Notes under the pieces: generated by a model
Told to the model about the DNA's origin: nothing
Seen by the model: only the letters and a program-made list of their open reading frames with translations
Databases searched by the model: none
Made by a program: the position numbers and the translations under genes
Shown here: one piece after another, positions 37,062 to 49,062 of the stretch
How the letters are laid out: each line of letters starts with the position of its first letter
Numbering within the stretch: position 1 is the stretch's first letter
Assembly (NCBI GenBank): GCA_027946555.1
Contig: JAPEVC010000024.1
Coordinates: forward strand, 62,001 to 126,000
Reading direction: 5' to 3'
Length of the DNA: 64,000 nt
Source: Gnomoniopsis sp. IMI 355080
Lineage: Eukaryota; Ascomycota; Sordariomycetes; Diaporthales; Gnomoniaceae

Positions 37062-38149
37062 TGTCCCGGAAAGCTTGTGCCGAGCTTGCCCATCACTCTA
37101 GCCTCCGTCCACCTGTGATTTGTCGAATGGTAGGTAGAGATTTTGGTGCCTTGCGCGTTCGTAAGCCTGGCATCATTTTCCACGTGTCCGCCGTCCAGGG
37201 CGCCACACATATGATTAGCCACAGGTTGCCATCTTGGGCCTCCTCAGCTCATTCCAAATTTCCAATGCAGCTCATGCCGCCTGACCCGTCGGCCCTTCAT
37301 TCAAGCAGATCCGTGCACAGTTTCCCCTTGATGTAAATGGGCTGGTTGCATTTTTTTTCTTCATTTTTTTGGCATTAACGGACCGATCGGCATGTTCATT
37401 CGAAAAATCATGCAGTGCAGCTGCTGGTAACTCTATTGGAAGCAGCGAGGCCAGTTGCCAGAGCAAGGTATAGTCCGCGGGAACAGCAGCGAATATTGGT
37501 CCTAGTAGAGATTTAGAGACATGCTGAAGATATCGTTGGCACCTAGGTATTTTAGTGGATGTTGTTACCCCTTCAGTGGGACATAATTTGAGGAAAGAGG
37601 AGCGCAACGCGCAGATGCCCTTGGTATAAGGATCATGGTGTATTCAAGTGGAATTGGGTAGGGCATTGGGAAGAACTACAACTCCACGATATAGTGCAGG
37701 AAAGCTATACCGCTACCACATACGCGGCATAAGCGTCACTCAAGCGTTGGTATGAACGTTTTTGGATGACATTGGCCTGAATGCATTTTCTTTCTTTGGA
37801 TCTGGACGAGTGCGACTATGTGTTAACATCATTCTTTCCGCATACATCTCAATCCCAACTTGCGCCACTTGTCACAGAGTCAAGTTAGTGTAGACATCAG
37901 CAATAAATAACACGCTCAATGGCGTCGTTCCATCATACTGTCAGTCTTTCAAATCGCCCAAGCACTAAATTCTCGCTTGGCTTCCACCGTCGCAGGCTTG
38001 TCGAATTCCTGTATTGCTCTTCCTGACAAGTGGACGACCGTCAGCCCTTTGATTATTGATTCTCTATTTACTGCAAACCTTACCTAGGTACTGACCATTT
38101 CTTTCTCAACATGACCGGTCCCCATGATTAAGCTTGTGATGATCCGCTT

Positions 38150-38730
38150 GCAAGGGAAAACCTTCCCATCCCCAAGGCTCTCCAAGCCGAGGGACCAATC
38201 GTCGGCATCTGCGATCATCGCATGCAGATGACAGGCCTTCACCACCGGGGCTTCGTCATCTATCGCTGTGACGACTCGAACGACAATCACTTCGACAAAT
38301 CCATCTATCACCTTCGCAAGGAGGTCGACGCCTACCACCAGCGCGCCAAGCAGGATCTCACCACAGGCCTGTACCCTCGATGGGCCATCGTGCAGCATCG
38401 CGAGATCATCGACGGAGCGACCAAGTATCAGGCGCGGCAGCGCTTCGTGGAGTGGCGCGCTTCGAGTACTGCGTTCACGCCGGCAAGGACAGCCTGGACA
38501 GCCTCCGGGCTCATGAGGACGCTTTGGCGTCTGCGCAGCAGTCGGCCCCGCCCATCTTCTTCATTCTTTCGCGGGCTGTGCTGAGGTCGGAGAGCCTACC
38601 GGAGGGTTTGTATCTGGACGAGGAGGAGGAGAGGGGGAGAAGTACGATAAGGGTTCGTCAAAGGACTCACCTCCCATCGAACGTTCTACTACACACGATT
38701 TGGGGTGAATGTACGTCAAGGCTGAGGATT
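38150..38730 (+). pseudogene. Decayed gene fragment of a fungal hypothetical protein family
   Basis: One plus frame reads GFVIYRCDDSNDNHFDKSIY, then PRWAIVQHREIIDGATKYQARQRFVEW, and becomes meaningless after about 38465. A second frame, shifted by two, picks up immediately with RFEYCVHAGKDSLDSLRAHE and APPIFFILSRAVLRSESLPE, then degrades. I recall a common fungal hypothetical family with this order (opening YRC.Y.DD, then a WV..ED...LDGAS segment, then a ryrfCihVD.esL block), in which about 20 residues normally separate the halves. No GT-AG pair of realistic length joins them. The reading is a gene that lost a short segment and its frame. Function of the family is unknown. Confidence 0.45.
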
Positions 38731-40361
38731 GGGTCGTTCTGTACGGAGTGCTGCATGATAGCCAGGCTTGGTATATCCTATGTTAGCACCTTCCGGCACT
38801 CGTCAAGTCCCAAATTTACTTCAAGGGAAGCTACAGCCACGTGCCACTGTACTGTCCTGCGACATCATGGGAATGGCCCGTAAAGACCTGCAAGCGTGTT
38901 ACGGAATGAACGTGCGTCATCCGCAAAGCCTCTTCGAGCCTGCGCATCGTACATCATCTCCAACGAGTGGGTGGGAAAGGAAGCGAAGTTATATTACGCC
39001 ATTCAAGTCCAATAGTGTCTTTCAACTACACCAAACGCCCACACAGACATAATAATCGAAAACAGATGGAACGATTCATTCCAACCTCACGATCCCATGC
39101 ATAGAAGTCGTCAGACTCCTCGATCATAGCCCAACAGGAGTCTCCGGATACAGCCAGACGCCAAGTTGTAAAGGAGTTCGGGTTGGAACGATTATTGCAG
39201 TTAATGAGGCCGTTGATACAGGCTTATATATCTCAGATGAGATACTAGCAGTGACCTTAGCAGCTGTAGAGGTAGGATAGATTCTCGAGGAATGACCTGA
39301 AAACTCCGAGTGAACGGGTAGGCCGCAAACTCACTTGTATTCTCATGACTATCTTTTCTTACAGAGTAGCAGGTGCCGAGTTGGAGAGCACTGCTGCCCG
39401 TCGTGACGTCCAAGACGGTTTCGAGCTCTTGTGTTAGGCTACCTTGTATTTGTTGAGCAAGATTCTGATCTCTGGACCTGGGTAAGACGTGGGTTCTGTG
39501 CGGCCTGCTTGCTTACACCCTCGTGCGGCTCTTTGGTCCCGACTCCCTGGTTCTGGATCAAGCCACAAATCCTTCCCTGCAGTCGATCTCACAGCGCTAT
39601 CCCGATATGAGGCTAAGTGTCATCAAGCTTCACAGTAACTCAGGACCAATCAGACACTCCCTCACTTTCCTGATTCGGAAGGAAGGCCCCCGCATCCCCT
39701 CCACCCCTCTCACAAAAGAGAAGTGGCAGTAAGACGGACGATCCGTGATTCCACAAAGTCAGACCGGTGCTTTGGGGTCATGGTATCTTGGTGGCTGACC
39801 CCACTGTCGTGGCTCATGATTCTTGAAGGTCGATGCCATGTGACACTGTATACATGTATCCGCTTCGAGGCACGCTCGAGATCTTGCTCGCCGGTATAGA
39901 CTCGCTAGAAAGTATACAACGCAGACGAAGCTTTTCACGAGCACTGGGGGCAATAATTATAGCCATGTTCTGGAGTGAGGTTTGGCCATGATGGCAAGCT
40001 GGGAAGCTTCACCAGCTTGGAGAACTTGATAGAGGAGTGGCTACCTACCTTAGATAGGGCATGTAGTACATAAAGTGGACACTTTGGTGAAGAGAGACGC
40101 GGAAAGCCAGACTTCAGTCAAGAATACGATGAGGAAATCATTTCATGTCAAACAAACGGTGCAAATGTTGCTACAGATCCTATTATAGCCTGAGTTGATG
40201 GTGAGAGGACATGATGTTTGTGTGATAGATGCACAATCATGAACATGAGACTGCACAAGTTTGGGGAAGCGTTTATTGGCGTACCTACCTAAATTGATAG
40301 TCTAGACTCTACATAGTGAATACGTCGGTAATACAGGGCTGTCAGGATCGCACTACCATTT
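38731..40361. other. Intergenic, gene-poor
   Basis: No supportable gene in 1.6 kb on either strand. Open frames are short and without family character. Contains a few copies of the TACCTACC-type word near 40045 and 40285. Confidence 0.5.
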
Positions 40362-41174
40362 TCATGCAAGTGCGGTCCATTTCGTGATCATGTCTTGAAG
40401 CGCATGCACGACGGCTCCAAGGAGGTCGTTCAGGCTGTCGGAACAATACAATGCTAGGATGTCAGTGCAAACCTTACTGAGAGCGTCAAGCTGCTCTCCA
40501 TATGTCTTTCTGGAGTTTTCCGGGTCTCTGCTGAGTGCCAGTGTCTGATCGAAGGCTTCCTCGATGATTTCAATCAGGCTGGGGCGTGGTGCGGCAGGTT
40601 TGCAGTACACAAGAATGGCGGTTCGACCAACCAACCAGTACAGTAGATGAGAGGCTTGGGGCACGCCTTGTTGACCAGTGATGTTCTGAAGATCGGGCTT
40701 GTATAACAGATGCATTGTGTTTAGGAAGACAGAGACGCCGCAGTCACGGTCGTTTACCTGAATTAAACACTGCGGATGGGTATGCGTCCAGGACGCATCC
40801 TCAGTGTAGGCAAGTATCCGCTTGATTACCCGAGAAGCACCTAGGGAAGAGGCGCCACAAGAGTCATAGTAACGAGCTGTCCTGTCTGAGTGGCGGATGA
40901 CTGCAAGGGTGTAGTGGCTGTTGATAAGCACAGGAATGAACACTTGTCCATCACCATTGCTAACAGAGAGAACAATGACTTGCAAGTGTGCAACTGCATC
41001 CTTGGACAATGCCCTATGTCTAGCCATGTAGACCAAATCAGGGTTAAGGACAGTGGATCCAGGACGAGAAGAGACGAGCTGGGATATGGCCATGTAGAGC
41101 ATACTGCTTGCCAGCTGCTCACTAGGGCGGATTGTGAGGAAGTCATCATCGAACATGAACGTACTTGAATCCAT
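40362..41174 (-). CDS. Small Ulp1-like cysteine protease (C48 catalytic domain)
   Basis: Uninterrupted frame of 270 residues; I start at the ATG of MDSSTFMFDDDFLTIRPSEQ because the upstream in-frame codons are not ATG. Around the active site it shows the SENP/Ulp1 pattern: INSHYTLAVI (His87), ARYYDSCGAS (Asp104), and QVNDRDCGVSVFLNT with the oxyanion Gln139 and nucleophile Cys145. These families remove SUMO or related modifiers from proteins. The triad spacing (about 17 then 41 residues) and Gln-x5-Cys are right for a functional enzyme. No SUMO-binding N-terminal extension is present, and it stands alone in a gene-poor block, unlike the housekeeping Ulp1/Ulp2. Similar stand-alone domains can come from transposons or be lineage-specific. 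Substrate unknown. Confidence 0.75.
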   Translation of the reverse strand: MDSSTFMFDDDFLTIRPSEQLASSMLYMAISQLVSSRPGSTVLNPDLVYMARHRALSKDAVAHLQVIVLSVSNGDGQVFIPVLINSHYTLAVIRHSDRTARYYDSCGASSLGASRVIKRILAYTEDASWTHTHPQCLIQVNDRDCGVSVFLNTMHLLYKPDLQNITGQQGVPQASHLLYWLVGRTAILVYCKPAAPRPSLIEIIEEAFDQTLALSRDPENSRKTYGEQLDALSKVCTDILALYCSDSLNDLLGAVVHALQDMITKWTALA

Positions 41175-43401
41175 GCTCAACTTTGCGTCCTGTTCCGATG
41201 TGGTATGGAAATATGGAAATCAGTAGGTTTGATTTCGCTCGTCGGTAATTGATATTACCGGAACGTGCAAGTGGGTGTACCTGAGTGCTTCAATAGTTTT
41301 GATCCGTGAAAGAGTGCTACCTGGGGACATATATGGACAATCTACTCTTTGTCTTCCTTTGGAACAACAACCCTTCGAGTCCAATCAAATTATGAACAGT
41401 GGTCTAATCTGGATTGACCAACGGCTTTGGCCGGGCAGATCTTTGAGAGGGAGACAAGATGCTGTCACCTTGCATTACTGTTGTCTTCGGAATGAGGGCT
41501 CCAAAGGCACTACAAGATGGTGCTGTGTGGAATGCAACGGCTTGCTCGGCTGAGGAGATTGTCTTGAGCAGCACTTGAGTTATTTGCATGGAAAACACGC
41601 CAACGGAGTAAACGTGCTTCTCATATGATCACACAGTACCTACATGAGCTCTTGAATTTGCGAAAGCGTGCGGTACAAGGCATATTCGACACCGAGGACT
41701 GGTACGAACGGAATTTCAGGCACACGGAACAAAGTGATGGTTGCTGCCGAATTCGCCTCCCCTCAAAGTCCAGTGACTGTTTATGGCGGTGCCGCAACTC
41801 CTCATTTACTATGAATGAGAAAGCAACTTGACGCGCAAGTGTCGACTCGCGACGCGGTAATGAGTATGGCAGTGCAACGGTCTTGGAGGAATTTGTGTAT
41901 GACCGAAGCACACCAGAAACACGCAAACACACATACACACACAAACCCATACACACCCCGACCCTGGCTTATGCACCTTGAGTTTGATTTGAATGTAACG
42001 TGAGAGATTGGATAGGCATTTTGAGGAGATAAAGCCGGTGGGGCCGTTGCTCGCTTGGCGATTGACAGTTGTAGTGGGCTTGGATGTGTAGCCGTAAGTC
42101 TTGCTCGGTGCGGCATGGAACATTCGAAGGGCTCTTACATGCCTACCTACTTACCTACTATGGGTAGGAGATAGGCAAGAGTAGTAGTGCGGATACTGCT
42201 AATCCTAGGCTCATTCATTCAGTACATCGCAGTTTACCATGTACACGATATGCCAAGGTATACCCTTGTGTTGCTATTTTAATACTAGGTATGTTGTGTC
42301 TCAACATGAGTCGTCTCAACATGGTGTGCGTGTGGCCATGTGACTGTCTGACAGGCCAGAACAAAGGAGAACCCTTCCAATGCATTCCAGTCTCCGGCTA
42401 TCACGGAGGCCTATGATGGCACCTGGCAGGACCTGGGCACAGTACAGGACCCGTAGAGTACCTAGGCATTCTCAAGCCCTGCCCTGGCCGCCTGGCAGCC
42501 CTGGTCTACCTGGGTTCTAAAGGCTATTAGTAGCCCTGTGCTACTGGGAAGCCGCCCCTCTTATTTTGACGCCCCCTTCCCGAAGCGTCGGTCAAAGAGA
42601 CGAGGAGCCAATCATAGGGGCGAAGTCCCTGAATTAAACTGGGCCTTGCATAAACGGCTTCTAAATTTGACAAGGATCTTCGCTGCGCCAGCGCCCGTCT
42701 TGGCATGAATCTTGCCCTGACGACACCTGCACCTGCATTCCACACACGGCCTCCTTTGATGTTCACTCTTGCGTTACTGTTTTCAATCTACGTCCAGTTT
42801 CCAGCCAGCCAGCACAATCCGACCTGTCTTGTCTTGTCTGTTGCTGCTGTCAAGTTGTCAATTTTACTCCCACTGGCAGCTGATAGCCCCAATTGACAGC
42901 CAACGGCCCATCACTCCAGTATTCCCGGCTTGTTGTCCGACTCGTACCAGACGTGCCAGAACCAGACTGTCGACTTCTCCGGCAATGAGGCAGCAATTGC
43001 ATCATTGATCCCATTCACATCCACCCGCAGGGCCCGCTCGTCACCGTTCGCCAGCCTCCTCCTATGTTGTCGACTGAAAGACTTCAATAATCCTCGCTTC
43101 TAGACGGCCTCTTTCCAGTTCTTTGCGTGCTTCCTTCACTCCAACGCAATCATTCCCTGGCCAGTCGGTAACACCGCCACAACACAGCTATCAGCAGTGG
43201 ATATTAGCGGAAAGGAGTCCAGGGACCACCCAAAAGATACCCACAGCCAAGACGAGACTACGAGATCGGCACCCTACGAGATCGTCTCCTTGTTCCCTTG
43301 CCCACTTACTTTGGCCGACCGCATCCCGACCGAACGCCGCGAGTCGCGATAAAGTTTCGCACCACGCCAGCGCTTGAGAGAAATCACTAGAGCGAGCCAA
43401 G
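41175..43401. other. Intergenic between protease and membrane-protein genes
   Basis: 2.2 kb with no supportable gene. Contains an AC-rich simple repeat (41919-41957) and, towards 43400, C-rich sequence likely to be the promoter and leader of the next gene. Confidence 0.5.
41919..41957. repeat. AC-rich simple sequence
   Basis: Imperfect run of ACAC with interspersed ACAT and AAAC units, in non-coding sequence. Confidence 0.8.
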
Positions 43402-44089
43402 ATGGAGAGAACACATCCACGAGACATACAATCACGGGCGGCGGCAATGATGGCACGAGGCCCTGCACCAATGGCCACCACCACAACCACATCCGTCTCT
43501 GGCAGCCTCCTGAAACGGGGAGCAAGGATGGCAAGATCACTCGTTGCCCGAAAGTGCATCCAGTCCGAAACTATCGACACATGCGAGAAGCCCGCTGCAT
43601 CCGCAAACACAATCATTGGAGTCCTGATAGGCGTCGGGTATGTCTTGCTCTGGCAATTACTCAACGTTCACCTCCCTAACACTAGTACTCCGCTTTCATG
43701 GCACTCTGGGCTCCAAGCGTCATTGCCGTGCAGTCTGTTTGGCTTACATTGTCCTTTTCTGTAGTGTTCTCATATTCATCATCGTCATGAGCGTGCTGTT
43801 CTTCCTGCACAGACGCCGCCAAAAGTTAGACAAAGCCGAGCTCGCAAACGATCCCCACGAGTTATCCGACTACGGCCTTGACGAGATACCAGCCACGAAG
43901 AAGGGCGCCAGCAGTAACAACCTAAGCCCACCAACTGTACAACAGAAGCGGCTCTCCGCGCAAGAGTTGCTGGATGCACAGAACCCATTCGGCTACGGCG
44001 CAGAGTTGGCCGATTCGGACCGCGTTTCTGTCTCGACAACCCGCAAAAACTCACCACCGCGTTACCCTGATGCTGCTGCAAAGATGTAG
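43402..44089 (+). CDS. Small single-pass membrane protein with a DYGLDEIP tail
   Basis: Two exons, 43402-43637 and 43765-44089, give 186 residues; the 127 bp intron has a GTATGT donor and CTGTAG acceptor. The ORF downstream in the other frame alone would hide this join. Residues 1-60 are basic and Thr/Ser-rich. The junction creates one continuous transmembrane helix (TIIGVLIGVGVLIFIIVMSVLFFL) followed by HRRRQK, a positive stop-transfer, so the tail is predicted cytoplasmic. The tail has LSDYGLDEIP and QELLDAQNPFGYG, short motifs I recall from a widespread uncharacterised fungal membrane family. No cleavable signal peptide. Function unknown. Confidence 0.72.
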
Positions 44090-47000
44090 GACGTGAACAG
44101 GGTATCTTTTGGTGTCTGGCACGGGTCGTGGGTGTGCCCAAAAGAGGCAACAGCAGTGGTCGCATACTTTTCGGACGGGAACTGGAATATGTGGACCAAG
44201 TCACGACCGTCTGAGGATCTCGAACATCTACCCAATTACGATGAGAAGACATTCGCTCTCGCCAATTTGCCGAACTGGGCTTGGAAGGTCAGTAGTGTAA
44301 TGCAGCAGCGAATATTGACACCTTGGGGAGAGGTGGTGTGGAACACTTCGTTCAATAAGGGCAGGTTTATATTCGGGAAGACGATGCTGGGGAGAATACA
44401 CCGACAGCAGTTGTGGCCACGACCGTGTTCACCCTGGTGGCCTTCTATAAGGAGACATGATCGTCATCACCAACGAAACAACAGCTTCTACGAAATTCCA
44501 TAATCATGGCATTTACGAGCTGGGCACTATGGGAGGCGTTCGGAGATGCCGTGGTCGGCACTTTTACTCTTCGAAACCACCGGTTCTTCTTGGGTGCGTG
44601 CGCCCAATAAGCCAACGGAGTTAGGTGCGTTGCATTGGCTTCTTTCGTGGAGAGGGTCTCTGTTTTCAAGGGCCTGGTCTGGACGAGGTAACGATAAGAG
44701 CATTAATGTTACTCTTCATAACTTTGTGACACTGACGACTCAGTCTGCGTGGCCGTTCTCAATTGCCGTAAACATGAGCTGAACAAGCCTGATGCTATTT
44801 GGATGCTAGCGGTATTAGGCTCGATAGGGCATGGGCGTCACCCGGCAAGCCGTTCGTATGGCTTCGCGCTACGCGAGCGCCAGAGACAATCTCGGCCGTA
44901 TGTGCCGGCGGCCCTGCATGCCTAAGAATCTAGTGAATGAAGGGTAGTTGTGTCTGCCTATGGCCCTATGCTTCGCAGCTCGCATCGCCTCAGGGTTGTT
45001 CAAGTCGCCAGGGCCTTTGAAGTGGCGCATACGCTGCTAAAATAGGCGATACGAGCCATCGTACTGAATTTCTGGCCTAGTAGTGGTGCTATTGGATTGT
45101 TTGCACGTCATATACCCGTCTAACCTTGGAGCAAGTTTACAAGCACCAGCAATGTGAGCATAGCGTGTAAGGAATCCTTGGCGATGGCCTTGACAGATGC
45201 CTCCAACTACACCTCGTGCATTTTATTGCTTACTCGGGCAATAGAAGCAGTGCCACTAGATAGGTAGCAGCGAAAGTCTGTCTGCGTCCTACGCGCAATC
45301 GACCCTTTGTGTCGCCGTCAAGAAAACCCATTAGGTGAGGCTTGCCGCTTTTCTTCGTCGACCTGAGGTATTAGGTGCACTTCCTACTGTGAGACGAGCC
45401 TCGTATCGATTGCGTCTCATCCTTTCTAATCCCTGAAGACTTTTCCCACTTAGAAGAGAGGGAGCATCTGAACCTTCATTTTGGGTTCCTTTATTGGAGA
45501 CGATCCGACCAGCGCCCTCACGCCCCTTACTTCGCCTGTGCCGCCATAGCCGCGAGGACGCGCCATGTCACATTCCTAGCCTCCATAACACTCTTCATAG
45601 GAAAACCTCGCACCGTGACTACGACTTGCAACCCAAGTCAGCGCACGCGTCCTTTGGAAAACCTCACTAGCCGTTTGCAAGAGCGCCAACTTGTGTGAGT
45701 CCCAAGACACAAAATAGTAGTCGTTGGGCTGTATTCTGCTTGGTTTTGGCTGGGAAAGCTTCACCAAGCGGTTGGCTCCGACTAACGCGCTGTCGGCGCC
45801 GATAATTTTGGCAAAAAGACAAGAGCAATGCTGGACAGAGTTTCGGTGATGAGCAGGTCCTCACAGAAGGATTTTTACTATACGTCCTGGATGACGCTGG
45901 CGACCCGCCTCCCTAGCGATGGTCAGCAGGATCTCAAGGAGAGAGATTATTTGTAGACGCAACAGCTCTTGAAAGAGCTCGGATGTTCGTTCTGGGGATT
46001 TTGGGGCACAAACTGTATACAGGATATACAACTTCCTCTGTCTCGTGAGATGCCGCAAACCTCTTGGAGGTGCACAGAGACAGGCAGCTCCTTTAAACCC
46101 ACCATTCCAGACTCTATATAGCGTGTAAAACCACGGTCGCGACCACACGTCTAAGTCTTAGAAAGGGCAACATGTTCAACTGATATCAGCCGCAGTAGGG
46201 CGGTGGAGCAGGACCATCAACGACTCATCATGCGATCACGCCCACTCATACGCCCAGACCCGCTCGTACTACCGATGTGTCCATCTTCATATATTTGAAT
46301 CGACTCAGTGCAATGTTTGACGGTCTCAAACGTTGTGTGGGCATTTCGGCACTTTAAGTGGTCTGTATGGTGATCGGCCGTTTTCGAGGTGTCTTGCTAG
46401 TGTCCGAATGCTGAATATGTGGTTTTATACCTAATATTCAGGATATCTGTTTTCAATAAGAGCGTATGTATTGTCCAGGAAGTGTTTGCCGGACATGCTG
46501 CCGACCTGTCCGGTCATCAGACTGGAAGATCTGGATCAAAGTCTTGGAAGGGGAGTTCCTCGGGGGAGCCTCCCGAAAATCTGTAAGCCAAGTAGTACTA
46601 TGTTTCATGCTCCATCAGGGTTGAGCGCGATGCTATAGGTCCCATCTCAGAGCTCAGGAGTCCAGAGAAGCTTTGACGATGTTCTGTCCACAAGCCTTTC
46701 TGCACAGACTACGCTAAGCCCTTTTTGTCACTTACAGCTGCCATCATAAGCTGGGCTCCACACTGAGTCTTTGTCAGTAGTTGCATCGATTTATGTATGT
46801 AAAGATGCAGATAAATGGCTGAAATTAGTATAATTCCTCCTTTGAACCTTAAAAAAACAAAATGAGGAAGACTCGGCCCAAACTCAAGTCTTATGTGACT
46901 AGATCATTAGGAGTTCCGTATCTCCAGATTCAAGACCAAGCTCGGAGCGAAGTGTTGGCCAGAACCATATCTACACAGCCACAAATCTCACTTCGGTGGG

Positions 47001-48174
47001 TAATCTCGGTTTGATCTTACCTCATTTTCGGTGATCATGTCATGATTAAACTTTCTCAATATCACTTATAGTGTCTGATACATCCATCTTGAGCCTCTGG
47101 AGGCTTCTGAGCAAGAACCTCAGCCTAAATACTTGAAACTTTTGCCTCAACCATAATTCAAACCAAGCCCAGCTCCTGTTTTACTCTTGAATCTACTTGT
47201 GATCTAATATTATAGCGCTCTGGATCATCATCAGCCCTTCATCGAATATTGAACAGGTCAGTCCTTGATATCGTCTATCAGATCACTCAAAGTTTACGGA
47301 TCCTTGTCTGCCGGAATACCTAGGTAGCTGCCAGCGCATTGGTCAGGAATTTGTCACTGAGACGTAAGCTATCTGGAGCTCTGGGGAATGTTCACCTCGC
47401 TATGTGTGTATCAATGTACGGCTCGCGATCCATAGCAGGGGCCCCGGGGGGGGAAGCTTTGAGAGGAGAGAGTCGCGACAAGGCGGCTAGTTCAGAGTCA
47501 AGATCAAGGGGAGTATCGCAAGTTTACGTAGAAACTGCGGCCGTTTGTACGTGTGTGTGTGTCGTCCAGCCCGACTTTGTATGAATGAGTGGAAAGCAAA
47601 CAATGAAGGATGTCTCGTAGAGTAAGTCACGTCAATTTACATAGGTAAGGGCTCATGTGACGGCGTTGCAACTACATACGTTTTTGGTGTGAGCGAACGT
47701 CACGGCGTGCGTTCTAAGTTGTTACAGAAGCATGGCCAAATGGTGGCTCACACTGGATAAGCAGGCAGGTTCGATTGCGGCAGACGAGAATGGGGTATTC
47801 TTATTTTCTAAGTGGAGCGAAGAAACCTTTGCAGAGACTCTGGGTTCAGAGGGCCTGAGTGCGATGTACAAAAGGCAGCCTTTTCCAGTCAGGTGGCTGC
47901 TGGTGATTTCGCCGGATCCACCATTTTGAGCGAGGTTCCTGTTGAGAACCAGTCTTTGAATAAACCTCGTCTAGTCTATCATACCCGAAGCTCCCTACAT
48001 CTTGTGATGGTTATTGAATTCTCAATGAAATTCTCGGTCCCTCATCATGTACCGATCGCGAACTTTGCCGGGATCGGACGATCTTCGTGGCACATATCAC
48101 GTTCTAGCAGCAACTGGCACTCACGCATACCTAGCTACTCCGGAGTAAGGACTTGCATCCTGCCCTCCTCCTTC
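44090..48174. other. Gene-poor region, 4.1 kb
   Basis: The first few hundred bases are 3' UTR of the membrane-protein gene. No frame further on has family resemblance. 46430-47250 is AT-richer. GT-rich microsatellite at about 47551-47562. The palindrome TACCTAGGTA occurs at 47317-47326. The 65-codon frame at 47732 is too weak to call. Confidence 0.5.
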
Positions 48175-49062
48175 TTAAGGAAGTGTATATCCACCATCTA
48201 TAATGATGTTCGCGCCTGTCATGTAGCTGCAAGAATCAGAGGCCAGAAAGACATATGCCTGTATGGCAATCTCGCCAGTCAGCCATCAGATCATCTTCTC
48301 GCCACATCTCGGCAAAGTGGGGGGATATAAGCGACTCACACTCTTTAATTCAGCAGCATCGCAAATCCTCTTCCCAGGAATCATACTGAGCCACTTGTCC
48401 ATCAATTCCTTGGGCTGCTTCGTCAACATCTCCGTCATGATGAAGCCTGGGCTGATTACATTGACCCTAGCAAAATCGGCCCACTCGACCGCCAGGCTCT
48501 TCCCCAAGTGAACAGCCGCTGCCTTGGAGGCATTGTACGCAACCTGTGTCTGCGGCACATTCACCAGCGTGGCACTCACACTCGCCGTGATGATCAAATT
48601 GCCCTTGCCCTGTTTCTTGAATATGGCCCCGGCCGCTTGGGCAGTCCACATAACCCCGTCAAAGTTGGCGCCACTATTCCACGCCCACTGCTCTTCGGTG
48701 TATTCTAGCGCCGGCACGTTAGCGCAGACGCCGGCATTGGCCACGACAATGTCCAGCCGGCCGCCACCGAACTCGTCGGTGACTTGCTGGATGATCTGGG
48801 CCGTATGCGCGCGGTTGGCCACATCGACCGAGTAGGTGGAGATGCGTTGGCCAGTAGCTGCGCTGATTTCGGCGGCGGCGACGGCGGCGGCGTCGTGAGA
48901 TGTGCCGTACAGCAAGGCGACATCTGCACCGGCTTCGGCTAGGCCGCGGACGATTTCTAGTCCGATGCCTTTGGCGCCGCCAGTGACTGCGGCGATCTTG
49001 CCTTGCAGAGAGAACTGGGAGAGGACCGGGGTGTTGACATTTTCGGGTTTGAAAAGAGGCAT
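48175..49062 (-). CDS. Short-chain dehydrogenase, sorbose reductase / NADP-mannitol dehydrogenase type
   Basis: Two exons, 49062-48340 and 48258-48175, with an 81 bp intron (GTGAGT, ACAG), give 268 residues. The second exon supplies AYVFLASDSCSYMTGANIII, the standard C-terminus of the family. Classical SDR landmarks: TGGAKGIG cofactor loop, NAG (VVANAGV), catalytic Ser-Tyr-Lys in ITASVSA ... YNASKAA. The N-terminus MPLFKPENVNTPVLSQFSLQGK and the MIPGKR segment match the SOU1/mannitol dehydrogenase subgroup, which interconverts ketoses and polyols with NADP(H). It starts 1.09 kb from the PL4 lyase on the opposite strand. Family firm; the particular sugar is not shown by sequence. Confidence 0.9.

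Larger units (their letters stand above)
33403..38149. other. Gene-poor region upstream of the glucan synthase (4.7 kb)
   Basis: The first few hundred bases (to about 33900) form the glucan synthase leader and promoter and are purine-rich on the plus strand. Beyond that no open frame shows family resemblance, splice structure or codon character. Short imperfect repeats occur (36262-36283, 36919-37061, given separately) and G-rich tracts lie near 35840-35870. No tRNA, transposon end or long terminal repeat was recognised. Confidence 0.5.
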
